From Spirochaetales bacterium (lineage in GTDB: Bacteria > Spirochaetota > GWE2-31-10): DNA of 34,836 bases. Within the stretch, counting starts at the first letter, position 1. Each line of letters starts with the position of its first letter. The position numbers and the translations under genes are program-made. Below the pieces are notes generated by a model. It saw only the letters and a program-made list of their open reading frames with translations, did no database searches and had not been told where the DNA came from. Below, one piece after another: positions 1-6,515 of this stretch. The stretch covers positions 1-34,836 of the forward strand of contig JAGANG010000017.1 of assembly GCA_017624275.1 (NCBI GenBank), given 5' to 3'.

Positions 1-66
1 CAACGAAAACTTGATTTAAAACAAAATCTTTTGTTTATTTACAAAGTCTTTTTTTACTTCTTTTGG

Positions 67-95
67 CTGTCGGTAGAAATGCCGGCAGTTTTTTT
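67..95 (+). terminator. Rho-independent terminator in repeat copy A
   Basis: A 7-bp stem (CTGTCGG pairing with CCGGCAG, one G-U) with an 8-nt loop is followed by seven T. It would end a plus-strand transcript entering from left of the window. Confidence 0.75.
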
Positions 96-105
96 GTCGG
101 TTCAG

Positions 106-205
106 TGTCAGACCTTTATTCTGAATATGTATATAGGTCTGGCATTTTTTTTGACAGATTGAAGGTTGACAGGCTTGTATTCTGTATTGGAATTAGGGCC
201 TGCCA
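106..205. repeat. Pair of 19-nt-loop hairpins (copy A)
   Basis: Two hairpins lie in tandem. The first pairs 106-115 with 135-144 (TGTCAGACCT with AGGTCTGGCA, one G-U), loop 116-134, followed by eight T. The second pairs 167-176 with 196-205 (one A-C mismatch and two terminal G-U pairs), loop 177-195. Both loops are exactly 19 nt, as is that of the hairpin at 5107-5147. They belong to one repeat family (consensus TGACAGACCT, 19 nt, AGGTCTGTCA). Confidence 0.7.
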
Positions 206-218
206 CCGGATGTTGTAA

Positions 219-256
219 TAAAAAAAGACTGCAATGCTGAAAAACATTACAGTCTT
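219..256 (-). terminator. Terminator of the 283-843 gene
   Basis: A 12-bp stem (225-236 with 245-256, one G-U) with an 8-nt loop is followed on the minus strand by a run of U encoded by the A tract at 219-226. It sits 27 bp after the stop codon of the minus-strand gene. Confidence 0.85.
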
Positions 257-282
257 AAATGATGATGTTAAAAATTAATAAC

Positions 283-843
283 TTACTTTATGGCGAAAGC
301 CATTGCCATTCTGAATTCTTTATTTTCAGAATTATGCATGCTTAAAATCATAGCTTCGGAAGCTGCATGTTTGAGTTTTACATTGTAAATATTTTTGTAT
401 TTTCCAGCTAAAATTGCTGATTTTGCAAAAGGAACAGAACAAAGTGACTGTACCAATATTCCGGCAAATCCGATTAAACCGCTACATATGTAAAAAACTA
501 TACTGACGATTGGATTTACAAGAAGCATTCCTAAGGCAATTCCGAGGAAAGCCGGAGTTCCCACTGTATACATGATACCTCCGCTGACCGCCATTCCGAT
601 ACCTGTTTTTATAAATTTTTTGTATTTATACCAAACGTCTGCGGTATTTCTTGGGTTTACAGAATATTTTGCTGCAAAATCTTTTTCAGCTAAAGAAAAC
701 TCAGCTGAGTTAGAACTGAAATCCGGTGTTGCTTGTTGTTGTATTTTCTGTTCAGTCTGAACTTCTGTAGAAATATCATTTGCAAACATTGCAACAGCAG
801 AAAATAAAGTGATTAAAATAACACTTAAAAATTTTTTAGTCAT
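283..843 (-). CDS. Small exported membrane protein, unknown function
   Basis: I do not recognise this 186-aa protein. The start is the ATG at 841-843, which has a strong GGAGG ribosome site 7 nt upstream; a longer frame to 903 would run through the promoter and the poly-T tract and is unlikely. Residues 1-21 form a signal peptide ending in AMFA. Next comes a polar, Gln/Ser-rich stretch (about 22-75), then a Gly/Ala/Ile-rich hydrophobic stretch (about 78-135) that could hold two or three membrane segments, then a basic tail. The gene is monocistronic, with its own promoter (876-903) and terminator (219-256), and lies between two 209-bp direct repeats. It could be one member of a tandem family continuing left of the window. 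Presence of a gene is fairly sure; location in the inner or outer membrane is not. Confidence 0.75.
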   Translation of the reverse strand: MTKKFLSVILITLFSAVAMFANDISTEVQTEQKIQQQATPDFSSNSAEFSLAEKDFAAKYSVNPRNTADVWYKYKKFIKTGIGMAVSGGIMYTVGTPAFLGIALGMLLVNPIVSIVFYICSGLIGFAGILVQSLCSVPFAKSAILAGKYKNIYNVKLKHAASEAMILSMHNSENKEFRMAMAFAIK

Positions 844-875
844 AAATGACCTCCTTATTTTGTAAATTAAAACAA

Positions 876-903
876 CTTGTAAAAAAAAAAAAAAAACTGT
901 CAA
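876..903 (-). promoter_or_regulatory. Promoter with homopolymeric spacer
   Basis: Read on the minus strand, a perfect -35 TTGACA (898-903) is followed by G and a run of T, then TACAAG (876-881, 4 of 6 matches to the -10 consensus) at a 16-nt spacing. The -10 is about 33 nt upstream of the ATG, which leaves a short leader containing GGAGG. Apart from one base, the whole -35/-10 spacer is the T16 tract, so a change in tract length changes promoter spacing directly. Confidence 0.6.
881..896. repeat. A16/T16 homopolymer tract
   Basis: Sixteen consecutive A on the plus strand, the longest homopolymer noticed in the window. It lies between the -35 and -10 of the minus-strand promoter for the 283-843 gene. 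Homopolymers of this length are prone to slipped-strand mispairing in bacteria without efficient correction. Confidence 0.98.
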
Positions 904-966
904 TGAAAACTTGATTTAAAACAAAATCTTTTGTTTATTTACAAAGTCTTTTTTTACTTCTTTTGG

Positions 967-995
967 CTGTCGGTAGAAATGCCGGCAGTTTTTTT
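967..995 (+). terminator. Terminator-like hairpin in repeat copy B
   Basis: Same CTGTCGG/CCGGCAG stem and T tract as at 67-95. Here it follows no plus-strand gene and lies about 200 bp before serB. Any plus-strand read-through from the left would stop here. Confidence 0.65.
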
Positions 996-1005
996 GTCGG
1001 TTCAG

Positions 1006-1105
1006 TGTCAGACCTTTATTCTGAATGTGTATATAGGTCTGTCATTTTCTTTGACAGATTGGAGGTTGACAGACTTGTATTCTGTATTGGAATTAGGGTC
1101 TGTCA
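1006..1105. repeat. Pair of 19-nt-loop hairpins (copy B)
   Basis: Counterpart of 106-205. The second hairpin is cleaner here: TGACAGAC (1067-1074) pairs fully with GTCTGTCA (1098-1105). Relative to copy A, one base pair has changed on both sides (A1073-T1099 against G173-C199), a compensatory change that keeps pairing. The first hairpin has one T-T mismatch in this copy. Confidence 0.65.
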
Positions 1106-1197
1106 CCGAAGAAAACAAATTAATGAATAAAACCTTTTATTGTATTGCCGTTTTTTTTGTGTTAATTTATGCCTGATTTTTCTAAGGAGCTGTTTTT

Positions 1198-2424
1198 ATG
1201 CAAAACGAAATCTTTTTGATTAAAATTTCCGGCGAGGATAAACCCGGACTTACTTCGGCGATTACTGCGATTTTAGCTGAAAATAATATAAATATATTAG
1301 ATATGGGGCAGGCGGTAATTCACAATACACTTTCTTTGGGAATTTTAGCAGAAATACCCGTTGAGGCTAATTCTAACCGTTCAGTGTTAAAAGATTTATT
1401 GTTCAAAGCATATACATTGCAAATTCATATTGATTTTGAAGTTATTACTCCGGAAAGCTATGCCGACTGGGTAAATTTGCAGGGAAAAGACAGATATATT
1501 ATTACAATGCTTGCAGAGAAAATTACTGCACAACAAATTTCGGAAGTGACTGAAATTATTTATAAACAAGGTTTAAATATTGACCTTATTACACGTCTTT
1601 CCGGACGAGTACCTTTGTCCGACGTGAATACTCATCAACATACAAGAGCATGTATTGAACTTTCCGTTCGCGGAAAACCTAATGATACTCAACAGGTAAC
1701 AGCCGGATTTCTTGAAATTTCACAAAATTACGGACTTGATATTGCATTTCAAAAAGATGATATATTCCGTCGTAATCGTCGGCTTGTGTGTTTTGATATG
1801 GACTCAACTCTTATTCAAACAGAAGTAATCGTAGAATTGGCAAGAAAACACGGAGTAGGTGATAAAGTTCATGAAATTACGGAATCGGCAATGCGTGGTG
1901 AAATTGATTTTAAAGAAAGTTTTCGTCGCCGTGTAGCGTTGCTGGAAGGTTTAAGTGAAGATGTAATGAAAGATATTGCCGATAATTTACCGATTACAGA
2001 GGGGGCTGACCGACTTATTACACAGTTGAAAGCACTTGGGTATAAAATTGCAATTCTTTCGGGCGGGTTTACATATTTCGGAAAAACTTTGCAAAAGCGT
2101 TTCGGGTTGGATTATGTATTTGCAAACGAGCTTGAGATAAAAGACGGATTTCTTACCGGAAAACATGTTGGTGAAATCGTCGACGGAGAACGCAAGGCGT
2201 TTTTATTGAAAGAACTTGCTAAAAAAGAAGGAATTCAGCTTGAACAAGTTATAGCAGTCGGTGACGGAGCAAATGATTTACCGATGTTAAAATTGGCAGG
2301 ATTGGGAATCGCATATCACGCAAAGCCTATAGTTAAGAAAAACGCATCTCATTCTATTTCAACAGTAGGATTGGACGGAATACTTTATTTATTGGGATTG
2401 CGAGACAGAGATATCGATCTTTAA
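1198..2424 (+). CDS. serB: Phosphoserine phosphatase with ACT domains
   Basis: This 408-aa HAD-superfamily enzyme hydrolyses O-phosphoserine to serine, the last step of the phosphorylated serine pathway, in the cytoplasm. The N-terminal half (about 1-180) holds two ACT-type regulatory modules, seen in the opening segment (about 4-80) that reads like an amino-acid-binding ACT fold and a second one from about residue 95. The catalytic half starts with HAD motif I, D200-x-D202-x-T204, where D200 would be the phosphoaspartate nucleophile. A Ser-Gly-Gly-Phe motif II follows near 285, and motif III GDGANDLPML is near 355-364. Start: ATG at 1198 with AAGGAG 10 nt upstream. The long two-ACT form is typical of actinobacterial and some spirochaetal SerB. 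The gene converges on the DTW gene with a 4-bp overlap at the 3' ends. Confidence in function is high. Confidence 0.93.
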   Translation: MQNEIFLIKISGEDKPGLTSAITAILAENNINILDMGQAVIHNTLSLGILAEIPVEANSNRSVLKDLLFKAYTLQIHIDFEVITPESYADWVNLQGKDRYIITMLAEKITAQQISEVTEIIYKQGLNIDLITRLSGRVPLSDVNTHQHTRACIELSVRGKPNDTQQVTAGFLEISQNYGLDIAFQKDDIFRRNRRLVCFDMDSTLIQTEVIVELARKHGVGDKVHEITESAMRGEIDFKESFRRRVALLEGLSEDVMKDIADNLPITEGADRLITQLKALGYKIAILSGGFTYFGKTLQKRFGLDYVFANELEIKDGFLTGKHVGEIVDGERKAFLLKELAKKEGIQLEQVIAVGDGANDLPMLKLAGLGIAYHAKPIVKKNASHSISTVGLDGILYLLGLRDRDIDL

Positions 2425-3134
2425 TTCAGTTTTTCCAAAGCTTCTTCAAATTTTTTTTGTTTTTCAAGTTTCGCAGTTTGAGCATTAATATTTTGATAGC
2501 GACTGGGAATTCCTTGTTTTTCACGTTCTTTGTGGCTTTCAATCTGGAAATTAACCATTTTGTGAAAAATATCCATTAAAGGTTCAAATGAGACCGCATT
2601 GTCCTCAATGCCGACTTGCTTAAATTCGTTAAGAAGATAATAGCAAGATTCAATTGTAGAAAGATAATCGGCTGCAGGTTGTCTTTTAAATGAGAATTGC
2701 GAATGATATCCGGCATCGGGTAAGAAGGAAATTTTTTGTAATGAGTGGAGATTTTTACTGAGCTTCATCATTTTTTTTGCAATCAGCCATGTCGCATCTA
2801 CTACAATGACTAAAAGTTTTTTATCTATAGTTGCTGTTTTTAAAACAGCAGACTTTGCCGTAATGGCGTCGTTGCCGGGATAAAGAATAATCGGGAAATA
2901 TTGAGAATCAGCTAAAAGGGCATTCAAACGTTTGTTATTCGTAAAATCTACATCGATAATAATTTCAGAATCGATTAACGATAAACAGGCAAGTCGCCCG
3001 GTACCGGTTTTTTGCTTATATGCTTCTTTCGGATGCATTAAAAATACTATTTTAGATTTTGTAGCGATCGGAGTAATATATTTGCAATAACATGATTTTA
3101 TCGGGCGAAAACATTTATAGCACTTTGCACACAT
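2421..3134 (-). CDS. DTW-domain tRNA-uridine aminocarboxypropyltransferase
   Basis: This 237-aa protein belongs to the DTW/TapT family, which transfers the 3-amino-3-carboxypropyl group of S-adenosylmethionine to uridine in tRNA (acp3U). What shows this is the Cys-rich N-terminus (C2, C5, C8 and a CYC pair near 15-17) typical of the family's metal site, and the family motif in the form DATW near residues 110-113. A conserved MHPKE stretch near residue 33 also fits. The C-terminal 30 residues are Lys/Gln/Glu-rich and probably helical. Start: ATG at 3132-3134 with AAGGA 7 nt upstream. It overlaps the end of serB by 4 bp tail to tail and is divergent from the PP-loop gene at 3315. It could be assigned to TapT or TuaA (E. 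coli-type names), but the target position in tRNA cannot be told from sequence. Confidence 0.85.
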   Translation of the reverse strand: MCAKCYKCFRPIKSCYCKYITPIATKSKIVFLMHPKEAYKQKTGTGRLACLSLIDSEIIIDVDFTNNKRLNALLADSQYFPIILYPGNDAITAKSAVLKTATIDKKLLVIVVDATWLIAKKMMKLSKNLHSLQKISFLPDAGYHSQFSFKRQPAADYLSTIESCYYLLNEFKQVGIEDNAVSFEPLMDIFHKMVNFQIESHKEREKQGIPSRYQNINAQTAKLEKQKKFEEALEKLN

Positions 3135-3314
3135 TATTTTTTCCTTATTAATATAAAAACAGTCGACGGTATTTATTTATCGGGAAAATACAACATTCCG
3201 GAATGAAAATAAATATGAATTATAACGGCGACATAATTGCCGGTGTAACGTAAAAATTGGAAAATGTTTTTTATATATGCTAAGTTATGCAACAAAGTAA
3301 TAATGGAGAGAAAA

Positions 3315-4295
3315 ATGAAAGCATTAGCATTATTTTCCGGAGGACTGGACAGCATTTTAGCTGTGAAAGTGATTCAAGAGCAAGGAATAGAAGTAATTCC
3401 TTTAAATTTTGTTTCATATTTTTTCGGAGGAAAAAACGAGCAAGCAGAAAAAGCAGCGGCTCAATTAGGCGTAACATTAGAATATGTTGATTTCAGTGAC
3501 GATCAATTTGAAATAGTAAAACATCCAAAATCAGGTTATGGCAAAGGATTAAATCCTTGTATCGATTGTCATGCGTTGATGATAGAAAAAGCGTTGTCAC
3601 TTTTAGAAAAATACGAAGCTTCATTTGTAATAACCGGCGAAGTTTTGGGACAGCGTCCGATGTCTCAACGTGAAGCGGCTATGCGTCATATCAGTAAAAT
3701 TCAAACTCACGGAGAATTACTTGTTCGTCCGTTATGTGCGAAACTTTTACCGGAAACTTACCCGGAAAAAGCCGGCTGGATTTCACGAGATAAAATGTTT
3801 GCTATAAACGGACGCGGACGCAAGGAACAACTAGCACTTGCCGCAACTTACGGGATTACGGAATATCCGGCTCCGGCAGGAGGCTGTTGCCTTACGGAAC
3901 GAGAATTTGCCCGACGGCTTGCGGTATTTATAGAAGACGACTTTACTCAGGAGCCGGCGTTGTTTCATATGATTCGAAATGCCAGATTGTTCAGACTTGA
4001 TTACAGAAAATATTTACTTGTAGGCAGAGACCGACAGGAAAATCAAATATTGATTAAATTTCACAAAGAACATCCGGAATGTCATTTTATTTGCGGCGGT
4101 GAAACTCCAGGGCCGTCTATTTTATTTTACGGCGAATCATTTTCTGACGAACAGATAAAGTTTGCATGCAGATTATTTTCTCATTATTGTACTACAAAGG
4201 GAAAAGGCGAAGCAAATATGGAGCTGGACGGAAGTACGTTTATTTGTAATGAAGACGTGACAGCAGAAGAAATGGAACGATTTCATGTGAAGTAA
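3315..4295 (+). CDS. PP-loop tRNA-thiolation-like protein (MnmA/ThiI superfamily)
   Basis: A 326-aa ATP-pyrophosphatase-fold protein. The PP-loop SGGLDS is at residues 8-13, right after the start, and would adenylate the C2 or C4 carbonyl of a uridine. A CIDC pair near residues 82-85 and a GGCC motif near 189-192 resemble the paired cysteines of tRNA 2-thio- and 4-thiouridine synthases. There is no N-terminal THUMP domain, so it is not a full ThiI, and it lacks the C-terminal barrel typical of MnmA. Homologues are often labelled tRNA 4-thiouridine synthase or ThiI C-terminal-like protein. The start was chosen at ATG 3315 because GGAGAG lies 4-9 nt upstream and SGGLDS then sits at the usual position; in-frame ATG 3303 is possible. 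The downstream ABC ATPase follows by 34 bp, so the two may be co-transcribed. The exact substrate is uncertain. Confidence 0.75.
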   Translation: MKALALFSGGLDSILAVKVIQEQGIEVIPLNFVSYFFGGKNEQAEKAAAQLGVTLEYVDFSDDQFEIVKHPKSGYGKGLNPCIDCHALMIEKALSLLEKYEASFVITGEVLGQRPMSQREAAMRHISKIQTHGELLVRPLCAKLLPETYPEKAGWISRDKMFAINGRGRKEQLALAATYGITEYPAPAGGCCLTEREFARRLAVFIEDDFTQEPALFHMIRNARLFRLDYRKYLLVGRDRQENQILIKFHKEHPECHFICGGETPGPSILFYGESFSDEQIKFACRLFSHYCTTKGKGEANMELDGSTFICNEDVTAEEMERFHVK

Positions 4296-4329
4296 AATAA
4301 AAATTTTATTTGATAAAAAGGAGTCGTCA

Positions 4330-5076
4330 ATGAATCTGCAATTATGCAATGTCAGTTTTTCATACAATCATAAAAAAGTTTTTTCAGATTTATCCGTTGA
4401 TTTTTCTGACGGAAAATTAATTGCTGTCGGCGGAAACAACGGAAGCGGTAAATCTACATTGCTGAAGCTTGTAGCCGGAATATTAGAACCGGCATGCGGT
4501 CAGATTTTCATTGACGACCGGGAATATAAACAGCTGGGCAGGCGTGATCTTGCACAAAAAATTTCTTATGTTCCGCAATTTATCGAAACAGCTTTTGATT
4601 TACAGGTAATCGATTTTTTAACTATGACGGCTGAAAGGCGACAACCTTTTTCTAAAAAAGAGCTTTTTGAAAAAGCTTATACCGCACTGGAACGTGTCGG
4701 AATTGAAGATTTTGCACAGCGAAATATAAATGAATTAAGCGGCGGAGAGCGGCAAAAAGTATTGATAGCAAATGCATTATCACAAAACGCTCCGTTGATG
4801 TTGCTTGACGAGCCGGTTTCACATTTGGATTGGAGCAGTCAGATTGAAATCTTCAAACTTTTACGTGAAATAGTAACAAATGAAAATTGCAAAATTATTG
4901 TGATAGCCCATGATATTAATCTTATTGCTATGTATTGTTCCCATGTATTGTTGATGAAAAACGGTGAAGTTGTGACTTACGGAAAGACTTCGGAAATTCT
5001 GGAGCCACAAGTAATACAAAGCGTTTTTGACTTAAAAGTACGTAATGTGGACAATTATTTTATGCCTATAGCTTAA
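4330..5076 (+). CDS. ABC transporter ATP-binding protein (FecE/ZnuC-like)
   Basis: A 248-aa ABC ATPase. Walker A is GGNNGSGKST (34-43), the Q-loop falls in YVPQ near 80, the signature is LSGGERQ (136-142), Walker B is LMLLDEP near 155-161 and the switch His is in VIAHDI near 194. The family resemblance is to the iron-siderophore/zinc/cobalamin importer ATPases. No permease or binding protein lies beside it, so the substrate cannot be assigned and its membrane partner must be encoded elsewhere. Start: ATG at 4330 with AAAGGAG 7 nt upstream. It follows the PP-loop gene by 34 bp and is closed by a strong terminator (5107-5154), so the two probably form a short operon. Confidence 0.85.
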   Translation: MNLQLCNVSFSYNHKKVFSDLSVDFSDGKLIAVGGNNGSGKSTLLKLVAGILEPACGQIFIDDREYKQLGRRDLAQKISYVPQFIETAFDLQVIDFLTMTAERRQPFSKKELFEKAYTALERVGIEDFAQRNINELSGGERQKVLIANALSQNAPLMLLDEPVSHLDWSSQIEIFKLLREIVTNENCKIIVIAHDINLIAMYCSHVLLMKNGEVVTYGKTSEILEPQVIQSVFDLKVRNVDNYFMPIA

Positions 5077-5106
5077 TTTTTTTTATATAAGCTTTTTGTG
5101 GTGTCG

Positions 5107-5154
5107 GTGACAGACCTATATTTCTTTTTGGGATAAAGGTCTGTCACTTTTTTT
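5107..5154 (+). terminator. Terminator built on the 19-nt-loop hairpin family
   Basis: A perfect 11-bp stem (5107-5117 GTGACAGACCT with 5137-5147) and a 19-nt loop are followed by seven T. It ends the PP-loop/ABC pair and separates it from the convergent hydF. Stem sequence and loop length match the hairpins in the 209-bp repeats near the left end, so this is a dispersed element serving as, or sitting on, a terminator. Confidence 0.85.
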
Positions 5155-5161
5155 GATAAGT

Positions 5162-6364
5162 TTATTCAGAAAATTCCGGGAAAGGAGCGATACATCGCAT
5201 AAGGATTCCTTGCATGTACGAAATTAATATTCCGTAATTTGTGATAGGAATGTTTTGGTCGGCAGCACATTTCAGGCGATATTTCATTTCTCGTTCGTTT
5301 AAAGTACACGCTCCGCAGTGAACTATAAGTTTGTAGGCTGATAAATCTTCCGGGAATTCAGTTCCGCTTGTAAAATCAAAATTGATTTTTTTACCGGTGT
5401 ATTCTTCAATCCATTTCGGTAACTTTACGGTTCCTATGTCTTCGCATTGACGGTGATGTGTGCAACCTTCACTGATTAGAATTTTATCTCCTTCATTTAA
5501 TGTTTCTAACGTTTTTGCTCCTTGTACTACAGTTTTAAGATTGCCTTTGTAACGAGCAAAAAGAATTGAAAATGATGTAAGCATTATATCGTCGGGGGTA
5601 ATCTTTGAAACTTTTGCAAATGCTTGACTGTCTGTGATTACAAGTTTTGGCTTTTTACCCAGATTATTCAGTGTTGATTCCAATTCGGTATCTTTTGTTA
5701 CGATTGAGACAGCTCCGGCGTCAAGGATGTCTCGAATAGTTTGCTGCTGCGGAAGAATTAATCGACCTTTCGGAGCTGCACTGTCTATAGGTACTACAAG
5801 CACGACAAAATCTCCGGGTTGCAATAAATCGGCTACTATTCGGTTTGTATTTTCTGTACAAGGGCGTAATTTTGTAATGCGTTCTTTCAATTCATAAATG
5901 TTTTTTCCTGTTTTGCTGCTTACGTGGATTAAATTATTTGCAAAGTCTTTCGGAACAGAAGGATTTTCATTCTCATCAGATTTTGTCATTGCAATTATGA
6001 AAGGAATATTTTTTTCTTCCAAACGTTTTATGAGCTGACGATCGTCATCATTAATTTCAGCAGTGCTGTCTATTGCCAAAATTGCAATATCAGTTTTATT
6101 CAGAGCTTGATAACTTTTAATAACACGCATTTTCCCCAATTCTCCGACGTCGTCTATACCCGGAGTATCGATTATTACAACCGGACCGAGAGGTAGCAAT
6201 TCCATCGATTTTATAACAGGGTCGGTAGTAGTACCGGCGACATCGGATACGACTGCAAGGTTTTGTCCGGTGATAGCATTAATCAAACTTGATTTACCGG
6301 CATTTCGTCGTCCGAAAATCCCGATATGTATTCGTTCCGATGTCGGTGTGTTATTTAAACTCAT
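5162..6364 (-). CDS. hydF: [FeFe]-hydrogenase maturation GTPase HydF
   Basis: This 400-aa protein is the scaffold that assembles the 2Fe subcluster of the H-cluster and delivers it to apo-hydrogenase HydA. The N-terminal GTPase domain shows G1 GRRNAGKSS (about 18-26), G3 DTPG near 66-69 and G4 TKSD near 125-128. The C-terminal part carries the cluster-binding signature: CTHH near 300-303 and HCGAC near 347-351, at the spacing known for HydF. Start: ATG at 6362-6364 with AAGGA about 8 nt upstream. HydE, HydG and the hydrogenase itself are not in the window. The gene implies fermentative or bifurcating hydrogen metabolism in an anaerobe. It is divergent from the flippase gene. Confidence 0.95.
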   Translation of the reverse strand: MSLNNTPTSERIHIGIFGRRNAGKSSLINAITGQNLAVVSDVAGTTTDPVIKSMELLPLGPVVIIDTPGIDDVGELGKMRVIKSYQALNKTDIAILAIDSTAEINDDDRQLIKRLEEKNIPFIIAMTKSDENENPSVPKDFANNLIHVSSKTGKNIYELKERITKLRPCTENTNRIVADLLQPGDFVVLVVPIDSAAPKGRLILPQQQTIRDILDAGAVSIVTKDTELESTLNNLGKKPKLVITDSQAFAKVSKITPDDIMLTSFSILFARYKGNLKTVVQGAKTLETLNEGDKILISEGCTHHRQCEDIGTVKLPKWIEEYTGKKINFDFTSGTEFPEDLSAYKLIVHCGACTLNEREMKYRLKCAADQNIPITNYGILISYMQGILMRCIAPFPEFSE

Positions 6365-6413
6365 AATTATTCCTTAAAACATTGATATTAAAATCCATAT
6401 TACTTCTTTTTAA

Positions 6414-6441
6414 TTGTCATGTAGTTTGTTTTTACTATCTT
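6414..6441 (+). promoter_or_regulatory. Candidate promoter for the flippase gene
   Basis: TTGTCA (6414-6419), a 16-nt spacer and TATCTT (6436-6441) lie 75 bp upstream of the ATG at 6516, in the divergent 151-bp gap shared with hydF. Matches are moderate only. Confidence 0.4.
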
Positions 6442-6515
6442 TATAAAAAAAAACATGTTATAGCCTAGATAACTTTTTTTGTTACAAAATATGGAATAAA
6501 GGGAAAGTTTTTATT

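Larger units (their letters stand above)
1..209. repeat. Direct repeat copy A (209 bp, 900-bp period)
   Basis: This stretch matches 901-1109 at an exact offset of 900 bp with about 9 mismatches (positions 4, 127, 142, 149, 162, 173, 199, 203, 209), so about 96% identity; similarity stops abruptly near 209. It carries a rho-independent terminator (67-95) and two hairpins of the TGACAGACCT family. The window begins inside or at the edge of the repeat, so the repeated unit may extend upstream. The two copies bracket the small membrane protein at 283-843. Confidence 0.95.
901..1109. repeat. Direct repeat copy B
   Basis: Second copy of the 1-209 repeat. Its first three bases are part of the -35 box of the minus-strand promoter at 876-903. 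If copy A is equivalent, the bases at 1-3 could be part of a -35 for another minus-strand gene left of the window. The copy lies in the leader region of serB, where its plus-strand terminator has no obvious gene to end. This suggests it was placed by duplication. Confidence 0.95.

Noticed and set aside
843..903. Longer N-terminus for the 283-843 gene
   Set aside because: It would translate the -35/-10 region and poly-T as FFFF; the ATG at 843 has GGAGG and starts a normal signal peptide.
931..1176. 81-aa frame in repeat copy B
   Set aside because: It runs through the terminator and hairpins of the repeat and has no ribosome site.
6445..6453. A9 tract before the flippase gene as a slippage site
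   Set aside because: Short, not in a coding frame and not between recognisable promoter boxes; such runs are common in AT-rich DNA.
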